Part shown: positions 1 through 7,923 of the stretch, piece by piece
Layout of the letters: each line of letters starts with the position of its first letter
Numbering within the stretch: the stretch's first letter is position 1
DNA from: Curtobacterium sp. VKM Ac-1395
GTDB lineage: Bacteria > Actinomycetota > Actinomycetes > Actinomycetales > Microbacteriaceae
Reading direction: 5' to 3'
Assembly (NCBI RefSeq): GCF_015350975.1
Contig: NZ_JADKRX010000001.1
Span: forward strand, 248,001-312,000
Length of the DNA stretch: 64,000 nucleotides
Translations under genes and position numbers: made by a program
The notes under the pieces: model-generated
What the model was told of the DNA's origin: nothing
What the model saw: only the letters and a program-made list of their open reading frames with translations
Database searches by the model: none

Positions 1-116
1 GCAGCCGGCGCATCCCCCGGGGCGCCGGCCCCCATCGCTTTCGATCCTGCCGCTGCCAGTGCGTCGAAGTAGCGGGGCGGGAGCAGGTGCTGGTGGACAT
101 CGATCTTGCCTTGCAT
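1..116 (-). CDS. Amidohydrolase family protein, N-terminal fragment (runs off left edge)
   Basis: Read on the minus strand from ATG at 116, the first 38 codons give an N-terminus beginning MQGKIDVHQHLLPPRYFDAL. The IDVHQH segment at residues 5-10 is the metal-binding HxH strand that opens amidohydrolase-superfamily (amidohydrolase 2, decarboxylase-like) TIM barrels. The rest of the gene lies outside the window, so substrate and C-terminal catalytic residues are unseen. No strong Shine-Dalgarno is visible. The fold assignment follows from the motif; the reaction is unknown. Confidence 0.6.
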   Translation of the reverse strand, partial: MQGKIDVHQHLLPPRYFDALAAAGSKAMGAGAPGDAPA

Positions 117-244
117 GGTACGGTCCTCCGATCGTCCTCAGCAATGAGGGCTGGTTGTGTGCAGAAGTGGTTGTCGTGATGGTTCCCGCCGGTCGCACCG
201 GGAGTGGTTCGACCGTTTGCGGGCGTCGAGCAGGCCTGTGGTGT

Positions 245-1444
245 TCAGGGCGTCGGGGTCAACGGCAGCAGGGCCGCGTTCGGCGTGCCTGCGGCGGACT
301 CGAGGTGGGAGCCCGATGGGCCGGCTACCGAGCGGGGACCTTGCTCGTGACGGAGTCCGCCCTTCGGTCGAGCAGCGGCTTCGCGTCGGTTCCGGAGGAG
401 CATCGCCGTCAGGGTGAGCAGGATCCCTGCCACTGCCCAGATGCTCAGCCGGATGATCGGGGCGGCGACCGCAGCGCCGTCGAAGTACTGGACGGACCGC
501 AGCAGGTCGAGCGCGTCGCCCTGCGGGAAGACGTAGTAGAGCGTCTGGAAGAAGTCGTTGAGGACGTGGATCCCGAGCGGGCCACCGGATGACGTGTTCC
601 CGAGGATCACCAGGGCGAGCGTCATCACCAGAGCCGCGATGGTTCCGCCCAGTGCGGCGACGCCCGTGACCGCTCCCCCGATGGCGACTCCGGTCAGCCA
701 GAGGATCCCGAACACGGCCCAGGGACCGACGGTCACCGCCCCGAGTGCGGAGTCGATCCACAGGGTGATCAGTCCGGCGAGGAGACCGGCGTAGAGCACG
801 AGGACGATGCTGCGCTCGACGAACTTCGCGGCCGTGTCGACCGTGCCGAGGATGCGTCCGAACACCGTCGCACCGAGGGCAGCCCCAAGGCCGGCGAAGA
901 GGATCGCGTAGAACTCGATCGACCCGACCGGGTCCTGCTTCGGCAGGGGTGCGAGGTCGGTGGCCGTGTTGGTGGTCTGCAGCTTCGCCGCGATCGAGTC
1001 GCCGATGCCGGAGACCGCCTGGCCCAGGCCGCGGCCACCGCCGCTGGCGATGTAGGTGGTGACGCCGGCGCCCTTGCCCGGCGCCGGCAGGATGACGGCG
1101 CCGTCGACGTCGCGGTCGAGCACGGCGGATCGTGCCTGCTGCTCAGAGGCCACGACGGTGAGATCCAGCGACCCCTGCTGCTCGAGCGCGACGATCGCGC
1201 CAGCGTCGCCGGTGACCGCGAGATGGACGTTGTTCGGCGTCGGGTTGCCGAACGCGCTCGAGTAGCTCGTCAACATCGCCATCGCCAGGAGCAGGATCGC
1301 GATCGCACCGAGGACCAGGTTCCGGTAGCGATGTGCTGATCCCGGCCCTTCGGAGTCCAGCGCACCGCCCGCGGCCGCCGCTTCGAACTCGGGGTGCTGC
1401 GGGCCGTCTCCGCGGCCAGTGGCAGGCTCGGTTACGTGCGTCAT
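245..1444 (-). CDS. ABC-2/YhgE-like (DUF3533-type) membrane protein
   Basis: A 399-aa membrane protein with one N-terminal transmembrane helix (about residues 43-61), an extracytoplasmic region of about 110 residues, and then about five helices (roughly 177-198, 212-231, 242-262, 264-282, 330-350). This architecture is typical of YhgE/Pip and DUF3533 proteins, related to ABC-2 exporter permeases. No ATPase is encoded beside it. The ATG at 1444 is preceded by AAAGGA. It is divergent from the TetR gene at 1514, 69 bp away, so that regulator probably controls it. An exported-compound or drug-tolerance role is inference; the C-terminal tail is low complexity. Confidence 0.6.
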   Translation of the reverse strand: MTHVTEPATGRGDGPQHPEFEAAAAGGALDSEGPGSAHRYRNLVLGAIAILLLAMAMLTSYSSAFGNPTPNNVHLAVTGDAGAIVALEQQGSLDLTVVASEQQARSAVLDRDVDGAVILPAPGKGAGVTTYIASGGGRGLGQAVSGIGDSIAAKLQTTNTATDLAPLPKQDPVGSIEFYAILFAGLGAALGATVFGRILGTVDTAAKFVERSIVLVLYAGLLAGLITLWIDSALGAVTVGPWAVFGILWLTGVAIGGAVTGVAALGGTIAALVMTLALVILGNTSSGGPLGIHVLNDFFQTLYYVFPQGDALDLLRSVQYFDGAAVAAPIIRLSIWAVAGILLTLTAMLLRNRREAAARPKGGLRHEQGPRSVAGPSGSHLESAAGTPNAALLPLTPTP

Positions 1445-1513
1445 GATGTCCTTTACAGTTGTCCAGTAGATGACGAACGTACATCAGCGTCCGGGCTCTG
1501 ACAAGATGGAGTC

Positions 1514-2137
1514 ATGAGGGACGGAACAGGCACGGTGCCGCTCGCGAGCCAACGGGTGGACCCGCGCGTCACCCGCACCCGCGCTGCCCTGATCCGGGCG
1601 TTGGCCGCCCTGGTGTCCGAGACACCGAAGGGCGAGACGATCTCGATGAGCGCCGTGGCACAGCGCGCTGGGTTGAGCAGACAAGCGCTCCACAACCACT
1701 ACAGCAACGTCGGCGACCTGGCGACGGACCTCTGGATCAGTCGGCTTCTCGAGGACTGGCTCCCCCTCGACGAGGCCGCGGCGAACCTCCCACAGGCCCT
1801 CACCGAAGCCGTGCGGGAGCGCGGGATCGAACCGCTGCTCGCCGCAGGACGTGCGGATCGCGGCTTCTTCGACAAGCTCCGCGCCGTTCCACGTGGCGAG
1901 CGCGTCGCCGAGGTGCTCGCAGCCGCGATGACGACCTGGCTGTCGGAGTCGGATCACGATCCCGATCACCATCGACCGGAGATCGCTCTGACCGGGGACG
2001 CCCGGACCTTCACGATCGGCGGCATGATCGCGCTCGTGTCGACGTGGCAGATGGCCGACGCGCCCCCGAGCACGGCCGAGCAGGTGGCGACACTCCGGAC
2101 CTTCGCCGCGGCGGCTGCAGCGGCTGGCGCCGGCTGA
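1514..2137 (+). CDS. TetR/AcrR family transcriptional regulator
   Basis: A 207-aa protein with an N-terminal helix-turn-helix (about residues 40-70; AVAQRAGLSRQALHNHYSN) and a helical ligand-binding C-terminal part, as expected for TetR repressors. The recognition helix ends in HNHYSNVGDL, matching the usual YxYFxNKxxL pattern. It is divergently transcribed from the membrane protein at 245-1444. The intergenic region contains a gapped half-palindrome, GATG-N9-CATC (1469-1485), that could be an operator, though the match is weak. The inducer is unknown. The ATG at 1514 has GGAG a few bases upstream. Confidence 0.85.
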   Translation: MRDGTGTVPLASQRVDPRVTRTRAALIRALAALVSETPKGETISMSAVAQRAGLSRQALHNHYSNVGDLATDLWISRLLEDWLPLDEAAANLPQALTEAVRERGIEPLLAAGRADRGFFDKLRAVPRGERVAEVLAAAMTTWLSESDHDPDHHRPEIALTGDARTFTIGGMIALVSTWQMADAPPSTAEQVATLRTFAAAAAAAGAG

Positions 2138-2171
2138 ACCGCGCGGATCCGGGTCCCGGCAGTCCGGCGGA

Positions 2172-2200
2172 TCCCGCCCAGGCCAGCAGCCCGGGCGGGA
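2172..2200. terminator. Bidirectional terminator hairpin between convergent tetR and SDR genes
   Basis: TCCCGCCC (2172-2179) pairs with GGGCGGGA (2193-2200) across a 13-nt loop. It lies between the ends of a plus-strand and a minus-strand gene, which fits a shared terminator. There is no T tract. Confidence 0.45.
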
Positions 2201-2206
2201 GGCGCG

Positions 2207-2872
2207 TCAGCCGTCGTACGCGACGTAGTGCAGCTCGGCGTCCCGCCGCTCGTCGTGGAGCTTCACGTAGGACTGCGCGATGACCGCCGGTTCAGCGTCC
2301 GGTCGCCCACCGCCGATCAGCGCGGTGATGGCGACGAACCCGACGTAGACACCCTTGTCCGCGAGGGCGGCGTTGAGGTTGAGCGTCCAGTTCCGGAGTC
2401 CCGCCGCGGCGATGTTGACGTTCCCGCGGACCGGCGTCTGGGCGAGCGCACCGCCACCGGTGGTCACGAGGACCGTGCCGGCGCCCGCCGTGATCATGGC
2501 CGGCAGGACCTCTCCGACGGCCGCGATGGCGCCGCCGAGGTAGAAGTCGAGCTGTGGCTGCAGGTTCTCCATCGTCACGTCCACCGCGTCGACCGACTCC
2601 AGGGTCCGGTCAGCCGGGGAGAACTCGAGGACGTCGATCGGCCCGAGCGCTTCCCGGATCGATCGGAGGGCACTCCGGATCGTGTCGGGCTCGCTGACGT
2701 CGGCGGTGAAACCACGAGCCTGGATGCCCTCCGCGACGAGCTCACCCGCCAGGGAGTCCACGTTCGCCTGGCTGCGGGCCACGAGCGCGACGTCGAAGCC
2801 CTTCTGCCCGAAGGCCCGCGCGATCTCGAGACCCAGACCAGGGCCTGCGCCGATGATGGTGATGAGGGGCAT
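2207..2872 (-). CDS. Atypical short-chain dehydrogenase/reductase (SDR)
   Basis: A 221-aa Rossmann-fold protein with a nucleotide-binding motif GAGPGLG at residues 8-14 and ADVSEPDT around 58-65, as in SDRs. The catalytic YxxxK is not present: in the segment aligned with the usual YxxSK motif (before LRNW) the sequence reads VNIAAAGLRNW, so Tyr and Lys are replaced by non-polar residues. It may be a non-catalytic NAD(P) binder or use a different chemistry. GGAAGGACG precedes the ATG at 2872. It is divergent from the TetR gene at 2989, with two operator-like palindromes between them, so regulation by that TetR is likely. Confidence 0.75.
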   Translation of the reverse strand: MPLITIIGAGPGLGLEIARAFGQKGFDVALVARSQANVDSLAGELVAEGIQARGFTADVSEPDTIRSALRSIREALGPIDVLEFSPADRTLESVDAVDVTMENLQPQLDFYLGGAIAAVGEVLPAMITAGAGTVLVTTGGGALAQTPVRGNVNIAAAGLRNWTLNLNAALADKGVYVGFVAITALIGGGRPDAEPAVIAQSYVKLHDERRDAELHYVAYDG

Positions 2873-2923
2873 GATGCGTCCTTCCGTGGCCCACCGCCGG
2901 GCCGTGCGAGCTGGTGCGGTAAG

Positions 2924-2971
2924 TTGAGGTCGTCCTCAAACCTCTGCAGCCTATGTTGAGGCTGACCTCAA
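2924..2971. promoter_or_regulatory. Paired palindromic operators, probable TetR binding sites
   Basis: Two perfect inverted repeats share the arms TTGAGG-N4-CCTCAA: 2924-2939 (spacer TCGT) and 2956-2971 (spacer CTGA). Their centres are 32 bp apart, close to three helical turns. They lie in the 116-bp gap between the divergent SDR and TetR genes, the usual position for an autoregulated TetR operator. Confidence 0.75.
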
Positions 2972-2988
2972 TTTCCTCCGGAGTCGCT

Positions 2989-3558
2989 GTGAGCACCGCA
3001 CCCCGCCTGCGCCGAGACGCGCAGGCGAACGTCGAGAAGCTCCGCGCTGCCGCGATCGCCGTCTTCTCAAAGCGAGGGCTCTCTGCGCCACTGGAGGACA
3101 TCGCGCGCGAGGCCGGGGTGAGCATCGGGACGCTCTACAACCGCATCGGATCGCGCGAAGACCTCATCGACGCCGTCGTGCCCGACATCGCGGGCGCGAA
3201 GCTCCGCACCCTGCGGGAACGGACACTGTCCCAGGACACTCCGCGCGCGCAGTTGGAGACCTTCATCGCTGAGATGATCGACCTGCAGCGAAGCGACCCG
3301 GCGATGAACGACGCGATGCTCCGGCGCTACCCCGACGCCGTCCTCCTCATCAACGCATGCGAACGATCCATGGCGCTCGGAGCGGAACTCGTCGCCAACG
3401 CACACACCGCCGGCGTTCTCGCCGCGGATTTCACGCCCGATGACCTGATGACCGTCCTGTGGATGGCCGGGATGGCCAGCCACGACCCTGCCGCTCCGGA
3501 CGGGTGGCGCCGTGTCGTCGACCGGAGCATCTCCGCTGCCTGGACCGTCCAGGGCTGA
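2989..3558 (+). CDS. TetR/AcrR family transcriptional regulator
   Basis: A 189-aa TetR-type repressor. The DNA-binding segment reads LEDIAREAGVSIGTLYNRIGSREDL, in two parts the scaffold helix and the recognition helix (about residues 34-58). GTG at 2989 is chosen because TCCGGAG lies just upstream, and because an upstream in-frame ATG (2953) would start inside the operator region. It is divergent from the SDR at 2207-2872 and probably represses it and itself through the TTGAGG-N4-CCTCAA pair. The C-terminal ligand pocket gives no clue to the inducer. Confidence 0.85.
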   Translation: MSTAPRLRRDAQANVEKLRAAAIAVFSKRGLSAPLEDIAREAGVSIGTLYNRIGSREDLIDAVVPDIAGAKLRTLRERTLSQDTPRAQLETFIAEMIDLQRSDPAMNDAMLRRYPDAVLLINACERSMALGAELVANAHTAGVLAADFTPDDLMTVLWMAGMASHDPAAPDGWRRVVDRSISAAWTVQG

Positions 3559-3647
3559 CGCCGCGACGCGCCCCTGCATCACCCGGAAGGCCGCTCCCGT
3601 ATCGCTGGGCCGCAACGCAGGAACCATCCGTCTGTGGAGCCGATCAC

Positions 3648-4106
3648 CTACCGGGCGGCACTCGTCTGGACGAACAGGGAGAGGCCGAACACAAGCACTC
3701 CCAGTCCGAGCGGGGCCAGGATGACCAGGAACGGCGCCCCCGCTCCTTCGGCAGCGAGCATCATCGCGACCCAGAAGAACGCGATGATGCCCGTTCCCGC
3801 ACTCACCGCCCCGAAAGTGATCGCAGTGCCCCATCGCGACGCGTCCGAAGACAACGGGACGACCAGCAGACTGCAGACGAGTACTCCGACGATGCCCGGC
3901 ACGATGCACGACCAGAACGCAGCGTCCGCCGAAGCCCACTGGTCAGGGCCTGATCCCGTCCAATGCACGGGCACTCGAGAAGGAGGGTCCGCCCATGCCA
4001 GGCGGAGAGCGATCACTGACGCTGGAGCAAGCCAGGCCACCAGCGCAGCCATGACAAGCGCAGCACTCACGCGCGACCGTGGCTTGACGACGCCAGAACT
4101 CGACAC
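3648..4106 (-). CDS. DUF1648-domain membrane protein
   Basis: A 152-aa protein with four hydrophobic segments. After the first helix it has the PVHWTGSGPDQW motif (residues 46-57), the hallmark of DUF1648, the domain found in SdpI-like membrane proteins and at the N-terminus of some regulators. Here it stands alone. The gene converges with tetR (ends 3558). Function is unknown; SdpI-type proteins give immunity to a secreted killing factor, but no sdpC-like gene is seen nearby. Confidence 0.7.
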   Translation of the reverse strand: MSSSGVVKPRSRVSAALVMAALVAWLAPASVIALRLAWADPPSRVPVHWTGSGPDQWASADAAFWSCIVPGIVGVLVCSLLVVPLSSDASRWGTAITFGAVSAGTGIIAFFWVAMMLAAEGAGAPFLVILAPLGLGVLVFGLSLFVQTSAAR

Positions 4107-4184
4107 CCCTGCACGGTATCGCTGCCAGACGCGTCCGGTAGCCGAACGTCTACCTAGACATAGGACATTCTCTAGGCGGGGAAC

Positions 4185-4322
4185 ATGGAACCCGCAGGAC
4201 TGCTGGCCGTCGTGAACCCGCCGGGCGCATCGAATGGTCTGCCCCCGCAGATCTGGATTGCTGCGGTGGTCGTGATCCTGATCGTGGGCGCTGCACTGTC
4301 GATCCGGCGACGGCGGAAGTAG
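4185..4322 (+). CDS. Small single-helix membrane protein (45 aa)
   Basis: ATG at 4185 opens a 45-codon frame ending in TAG at 4320-4322. The product begins MEPAGLLAVVNPPG, has one hydrophobic helix (about residues 23-39) and ends in the basic tail RRRRK, a type I-like positive-inside arrangement. The next small membrane gene starts 5 bp downstream, suggesting a two-gene unit. No homology is recognised, and the call rests on composition and arrangement only. Confidence 0.45.
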   Translation: MEPAGLLAVVNPPGASNGLPPQIWIAAVVVILIVGAALSIRRRRK

Positions 4323-4327
4323 TCCTC

Positions 4328-4531
4328 ATGATGGTTCCCGTTCAGGTGGTCGTCGTCTTCGCGATCGGAGCCGGGTTCCTGATGGCAGCGATCGGACACG
4401 CCTTCTATCGGAAGCTTCAAGGCTCAACAGAGCCAACGAATCGGCTCTCGAATGTGCTCGCCACGGTAGGGGGAGTGATTGCAGGCGGTGCGATGCTCTG
4501 GGGGCTCGCGCATCAGGGCATCTTCAGCTGA
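4328..4531 (+). CDS. Small two-helix membrane protein (67 aa)
   Basis: A 67-aa frame with two hydrophobic helices (about residues 3-24 and 44-62) separated by the polar loop FYRKLQGSTEPTNR. It begins 5 bp after the 45-aa membrane protein gene, suggesting co-transcription. No known family is recognised. Two consecutive ATG codons at 4328 and 4331 are possible starts. Confidence 0.5.
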   Translation: MMVPVQVVVVFAIGAGFLMAAIGHAFYRKLQGSTEPTNRLSNVLATVGGVIAGGAMLWGLAHQGIFS

Positions 4532-4611
4532 TCCTTCGTCGGGTCGCCCGACGGCCATGTCCGCAGAAGGATCGGCTGTCGGGACGTCGCTTGACCCGTT
4601 AGTTTCGGGCA

Positions 4612-4896
4612 ATGGGCGATATCAGACTGTCAGGCCAGCTCTTGTGTGCGACTGAGGAGGAATCTCGTCGAGTTCGCGAGCATCTCCCGGAACACACTCG
4701 GCTCACCCGGGCCGAACCAGGATGCGTCGCCTTCGAGGTCGCCCCGACCGAGAGTCCGTTGACGTGGTCCGTCGAGGAACGGTTCGAGAGCCGCGACGAC
4801 TTCGACGCTCATCAGGAGCGAGTGCAGTCCAGTGAGTGGGGTCGAGCTACTGCCGGCATCGAACGCCGGTACGTCGTTGACGAACTCGACCGATGA
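4612..4896 (+). CDS. Putative antibiotic biosynthesis monooxygenase (ABM) domain protein
   Basis: A 94-aa protein of the size and layout of single-domain ABM (dimeric alpha-beta barrel) proteins such as YgiN-like quinol monooxygenases. Characteristic features are HTRLTRAEPGCVAFEV (conserved EPGC segment, about residues 28-43), then a strand with WSVEERFESRDDFDAHQ, matching the family pattern of E-x-[WY]-x-x-x-x-D-x-H. The substrate cannot be inferred. It stands alone between small hypothetical genes. Confidence 0.75.
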   Translation: MGDIRLSGQLLCATEEESRRVREHLPEHTRLTRAEPGCVAFEVAPTESPLTWSVEERFESRDDFDAHQERVQSSEWGRATAGIERRYVVDELDR

Positions 4897-4943
4897 GCCA
4901 TCGTTGACCGGGCGCGCATGGGGATTGGTGGGATCCTTCCGGT

Positions 4944-5261
4944 ATGCAGGCGAACATCCGGCTGGTGACCGTCCGTGGCGAGCAGCAGGGCCGCGATGCG
5001 GACCTGGACCATGTGCAACAGTTCGAGGTTGAGACGGACGCCGGCCACAGGTACCTCGTCGTGTGTCAGGGCCCTCCTGTTGGCTCACCGTCGGACTGGC
5101 ATGTGTCCAGCGCAGAGGACGGCCGCCTGGTGGGTCAAGTGCGTCTGCTCGGGGCGGGCATGCCGGGCGCTACGACCTACCGATTCAAGAAGGCGGGAGC
5201 GCTCTTCGCCGGCGGGAAGCAGATGGACCTATGGAACGCGGTGCAATCGCTCCTGAAGTGA
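4944..5261 (+). CDS. Hypothetical protein (105 aa)
   Basis: A soluble-looking 105-aa protein beginning MQANIRLVTVRGEQQGRDAD, with no signal peptide, membrane helix or recognised motif. Codon use is high-GC like its neighbours, which supports it being real. It starts 47 bp after the ABM gene; no clear ribosome binding site is visible. Function unknown. Confidence 0.5.
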   Translation: MQANIRLVTVRGEQQGRDADLDHVQQFEVETDAGHRYLVVCQGPPVGSPSDWHVSSAEDGRLVGQVRLLGAGMPGATTYRFKKAGALFAGGKQMDLWNAVQSLLK

Positions 5262-5310
5262 CTTACGACCGGTAGCCGATCGACTTACGGACTAGCACTC
5301 GTTCGAGCGA

Positions 5311-5505
5311 TCAGCGCTTGCTCTGATTGCGGAGACTCCACACGCCGAGGCACAGAGACCAAGGCATGAGCACGATCAGCGGCAGCCATGAGCCGATTCG
5401 ACCAGTGTTGATGACCAAGTCCAGAAGCCCCAGGGCGAGCATCAGCGCGGCAGCGATAGTGACGAGCCAGGCGAGCGCACGAGGCAAAGGTCTGATCGAT
5501 CCCAC
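5311..5505 (-). CDS. Small membrane protein (64 aa)
   Basis: A 64-aa frame with two hydrophobic segments (about residues 10-32 and 40-57), starting from GTG at 5505. The Shine-Dalgarno is poor and there is no recognised family. It faces the plus-strand gene ending at 5261. Confidence 0.4.
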   Translation of the reverse strand: MGSIRPLPRALAWLVTIAAALMLALGLLDLVINTGRIGSWLPLIVLMPWSLCLGVWSLRNQSKR

Positions 5506-5560
5506 GGCGAGATGCTATCCGGCACAATCGTCCGACAACCGATGGGCGGTCGGACGGCGT

Positions 5561-5834
5561 TTAGGTCGCCGGAGCGGCGTGGGCACCGAAGGCCGTCACT
5601 GTCCCGATGAATTGGGCAGGGTCCTCGTCATCAGTGAAGGTCACGGGAGTGAGTTCGGAAACCGGAATCGACCCACTCGCACCCTGATCGGTCCTGAACC
5701 ACACCGCGGGCACGGGTTCGCGGCCCTTCTTCCAATGCCAGCACCGCAGCGGCCGCGAGCTTAGGCCAGTTCGCCTCCTGCTCCGCGGAGACACCCATCG
5801 TCACTGTCTGAATCGTCAACACACGCACACGCAC
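5561..5834 (-). pseudogene. Frameshifted small gene (about 90 aa if restored)
   Basis: Two overlapping minus-strand frames make sense only when joined. One starts at 5834 (MRVRVLTIQTVTMGVSAEQE, then a helix ending ALEEG); the other supplies the end (VPAVWFRTDQG, then a stop at 5561-5563). Joining them near 5723-5733, inside GAAGAAGGGCC on the minus strand, gives a continuous protein of about 90 residues. The product is unknown. A sequencing error in the homopolymer-like stretch is the alternative to true decay. Confidence 0.5.
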
Positions 5835-5837
5835 ATC

Positions 5838-6445
5838 TTGCGCCGGAACTCGCTCCAGCGCGTCCCGATAGTCGATCGGCTACCGGACGCCTATCACCTC
5901 TGGCTGCCTCGATCTCGCGTGAAGCACTTGCAGTGGGGCCGTTATGGCTTGGTGGTCGGTACGGTGTTCGTCGTGGAGAACTGGCGGCGGGACCGTATCG
6001 GATCGGCGCTTCGTGGAGAGAACCCGACCGTGCTGCGGCGCCTGACGGCGAGCTTCGCGGTCATCGGGGATGTGTAGTTCCTGCCGGGCTATTCAGTCGT
6101 ACTCGTGGACCGCCCCGGCATCGATCGACTCAGTGATCTGCCGCGGGCAGACCGGACGCGGTTCCTCGCGGACATGGACGCTGTCGGGGAGGCTGTCGAG
6201 ACAGCATGCCGTCGTACCGATCCCGACTTCCGGCGCGTCAACCTCGAGATCCTCGGCAACACTGATGCGTTCCTCCATGCCCATGTCTGGCCTCGGTACG
6301 AGTGGGAACCGACGGAGCTCATCGGGGGACCGGCGTGGCTCTACCCCCGGCATCGTGGACTGCTGCTGCGTCGCGACTCGGCCCACAGCACGACCCTCTT
6401 CGCACGGCAATCACCGCAGCACTCGACACTCCGACCGCTCGGTGA
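5838..6445 (+). pseudogene. HIT-like family protein gene, disrupted by a stop and a frameshift
   Basis: From TTG at 5838 the frame reads to an in-frame TAG at 6075-6077 (after FAVIGDV). It then continues in the same frame with FLPGYSVVLVD and the segments RRVNLEILGNTDAFLHAHVWP and RYEWEP, whose NTDAFLHAHVWPRY core resembles the HIT-type histidine motif. After WLYP (about 6343) the sense moves to another frame, reading RLGPQHDPLRTAITAALD and ending at TGA 6443-6445; the shift lies in a run of five C residues near 6343. Two lesions make a functional full-length product unlikely. HIT proteins hydrolyse dinucleotide polyphosphates, but no activity is expected here. Confidence 0.65.
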
Positions 6446-6589
6446 CAGCACGCTGATCGGGGGGAGGTGCAACGTCGCCCAGGAGACGAACTCCATCCAG
6501 ACGACCGCCCGGTAACCGATCGCGCACCGAACGATGGACGTTGACGAGACTGGCCTTATGACCATCAGTTCTCACCACCCGCTGTGGGA

Positions 6590-7372
6590 TCAGTTTTCCC
6601 AGATCTGCTCTACGACCGCGTCGAGCAGGCCGGTTGTCGGAAAGTCGTACTGGTAGATCTGCACGGAGATACCATCGCGCACGAACGTCGTGTATGCGTG
6701 CAGCACACCGTCCGGAGCCCGGAACTCGTACTGACACATGCGGCCGGCCATATGGTCCGCGCACTGGCCGCTCTGGACGACCGCGCGCTGCTCCAACGCG
6801 ACGGCCTCGGCGGGCGTAACGCGCAGGATATTGATGACCAATCCCTCGCTTACTCCCTTGTTGTCCCACTGGCAGAAAAGGCTGGCACCGAGATCGGTGA
6901 TCCCACCGGTCCGCTCCGCTGCTGTGGGTTCCCTCGCCTCGGTATCAGTCCGCACCTCGCCATAGAGGGATGCAGCCCCAAAAAATCGCTCATAGGAACT
7001 CGTTGGCACGAGCTGGGAGCACCACCCGGGGATCGACACCGTTTCTCCCGAGGACGAAATCGGGCCCGGGGTAGGAGTTGCAGTGGGGATCGGGGTTCCC
7101 GTGATGGGGGCGGAACTCGGGATCGTCGCGGTGGGCGACGGCTCGGGCTCCTGCGTCTGTGTGGGTGCCGCGACCGGAGTCTCCTGCTGCGACAGCGTCA
7201 ACGCGACGGCCCCGGTGGCGGTGCCGACGGTGAGCATCGCGACGACCCCAATGACCACTCCGGACCGGCCACGACGCCGCTTCGGACGCGCGTCGGCACG
7301 TTCGAGGACGTTCTGCTTCATCGAGACGAGCATGCGCTGCAGGTCGTCTCCCTCGGGGGGCTCAGTGTTCAT
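6590..7372 (-). CDS. Membrane-anchored protein paired with ECF sigma factor (possible anti-sigma-like)
   Basis: A 260-aa protein with a cytoplasmic N-terminus (about 38 residues, basic stretch RPKRRRGR), one transmembrane helix (about 40-60), a Pro/Thr/Ser-rich linker (about 65-108), and an extracytoplasmic domain with several cysteines. Its ATG at 7372 overlaps the stop of the sigma factor gene by 11 bp, so translation is probably coupled. Position and topology suggest it modulates or is controlled by the sigma factor. It lacks the HxxxCxxC motif of zinc anti-sigma factors, so the role is inference. Confidence 0.6.
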   Translation of the reverse strand: MNTEPPEGDDLQRMLVSMKQNVLERADARPKRRRGRSGVVIGVVAMLTVGTATGAVALTLSQQETPVAAPTQTQEPEPSPTATIPSSAPITGTPIPTATPTPGPISSSGETVSIPGWCSQLVPTSSYERFFGAASLYGEVRTDTEAREPTAAERTGGITDLGASLFCQWDNKGVSEGLVINILRVTPAEAVALEQRAVVQSGQCADHMAGRMCQYEFRAPDGVLHAYTTFVRDGISVQIYQYDFPTTGLLDAVVEQIWEN

Positions 7373-7901
7373 CGTGCATCACCACCTTCTTCAGCCGACG
7401 TCGGTTCCGGGAGACGCGCTGGGTGACCGCGCCGACGGAGAGTCCGAGGCGCTCGGCGGCCTCGGCGTAGGAGTAACCCTCGAGCAGGCAGAGCTCGCAG
7501 ATGCGGCGGTCGGTCGCGGGGAGTGCGGCGATCTCGTCGCGGACCCAGCGCAGGAGTTCACGGGCCTCGTCCTGGTCGGTCGGCGTGGCCAGGTGATCGG
7601 GTAGCTCGTCAGCGCGTCGGCGGGCCTGCTTCCGGCCGGTGTTGAAGGCGTGGTTTCGGCAGACGACGAGCAGCCACGGCAGCACCGTGTCGGCCGGGAG
7701 CTCGAGGGCCACCGCCCGCTGCCAGAGCGTCAGGAACGTGTCCTGCACGATCTCCTCGACGTCGGACCGGTCGTCGACGAGGGCCCAGGCGTACCGGGTG
7801 AGCGTGGCGGCGTAGCGGTCGAACACCCGTGCGAGCGCACCGGTGTTCCCCTGCGCGATCGCACGGACGAGTTCTTCGTCGGTATCGGTGCCAGTCGTCA
7901 T
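7362..7901 (-). CDS. ECF-type RNA polymerase sigma factor
   Basis: A 179-aa sigma-70 family protein. Region 2 (about residues 22-90) contains RYAWALVDDRSDVEEIVQDTF and TLWQ; region 4 (about 115-170) contains LPATDRRICELCLLEG, then YSYAEAAERLGLSVGAVTQR with the recognition helix. The start at ATG 7901 is preceded by an excellent GGAGG; an in-frame upstream ATG (7916) lacks one. It is coupled to the membrane protein gene at 6590-7372. Two promoter-like TGTCA-N16/17-CG(T/A)C elements lie upstream and may be autoregulated. Confidence 0.9.
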   Translation of the reverse strand: MTTGTDTDEELVRAIAQGNTGALARVFDRYAATLTRYAWALVDDRSDVEEIVQDTFLTLWQRAVALELPADTVLPWLLVVCRNHAFNTGRKQARRRADELPDHLATPTDQDEARELLRWVRDEIAALPATDRRICELCLLEGYSYAEAAERLGLSVGAVTQRVSRNRRRLKKVVMHDEH

Positions 7902-7923
7902 GTCCACCTCCTTCACTTAGAGG

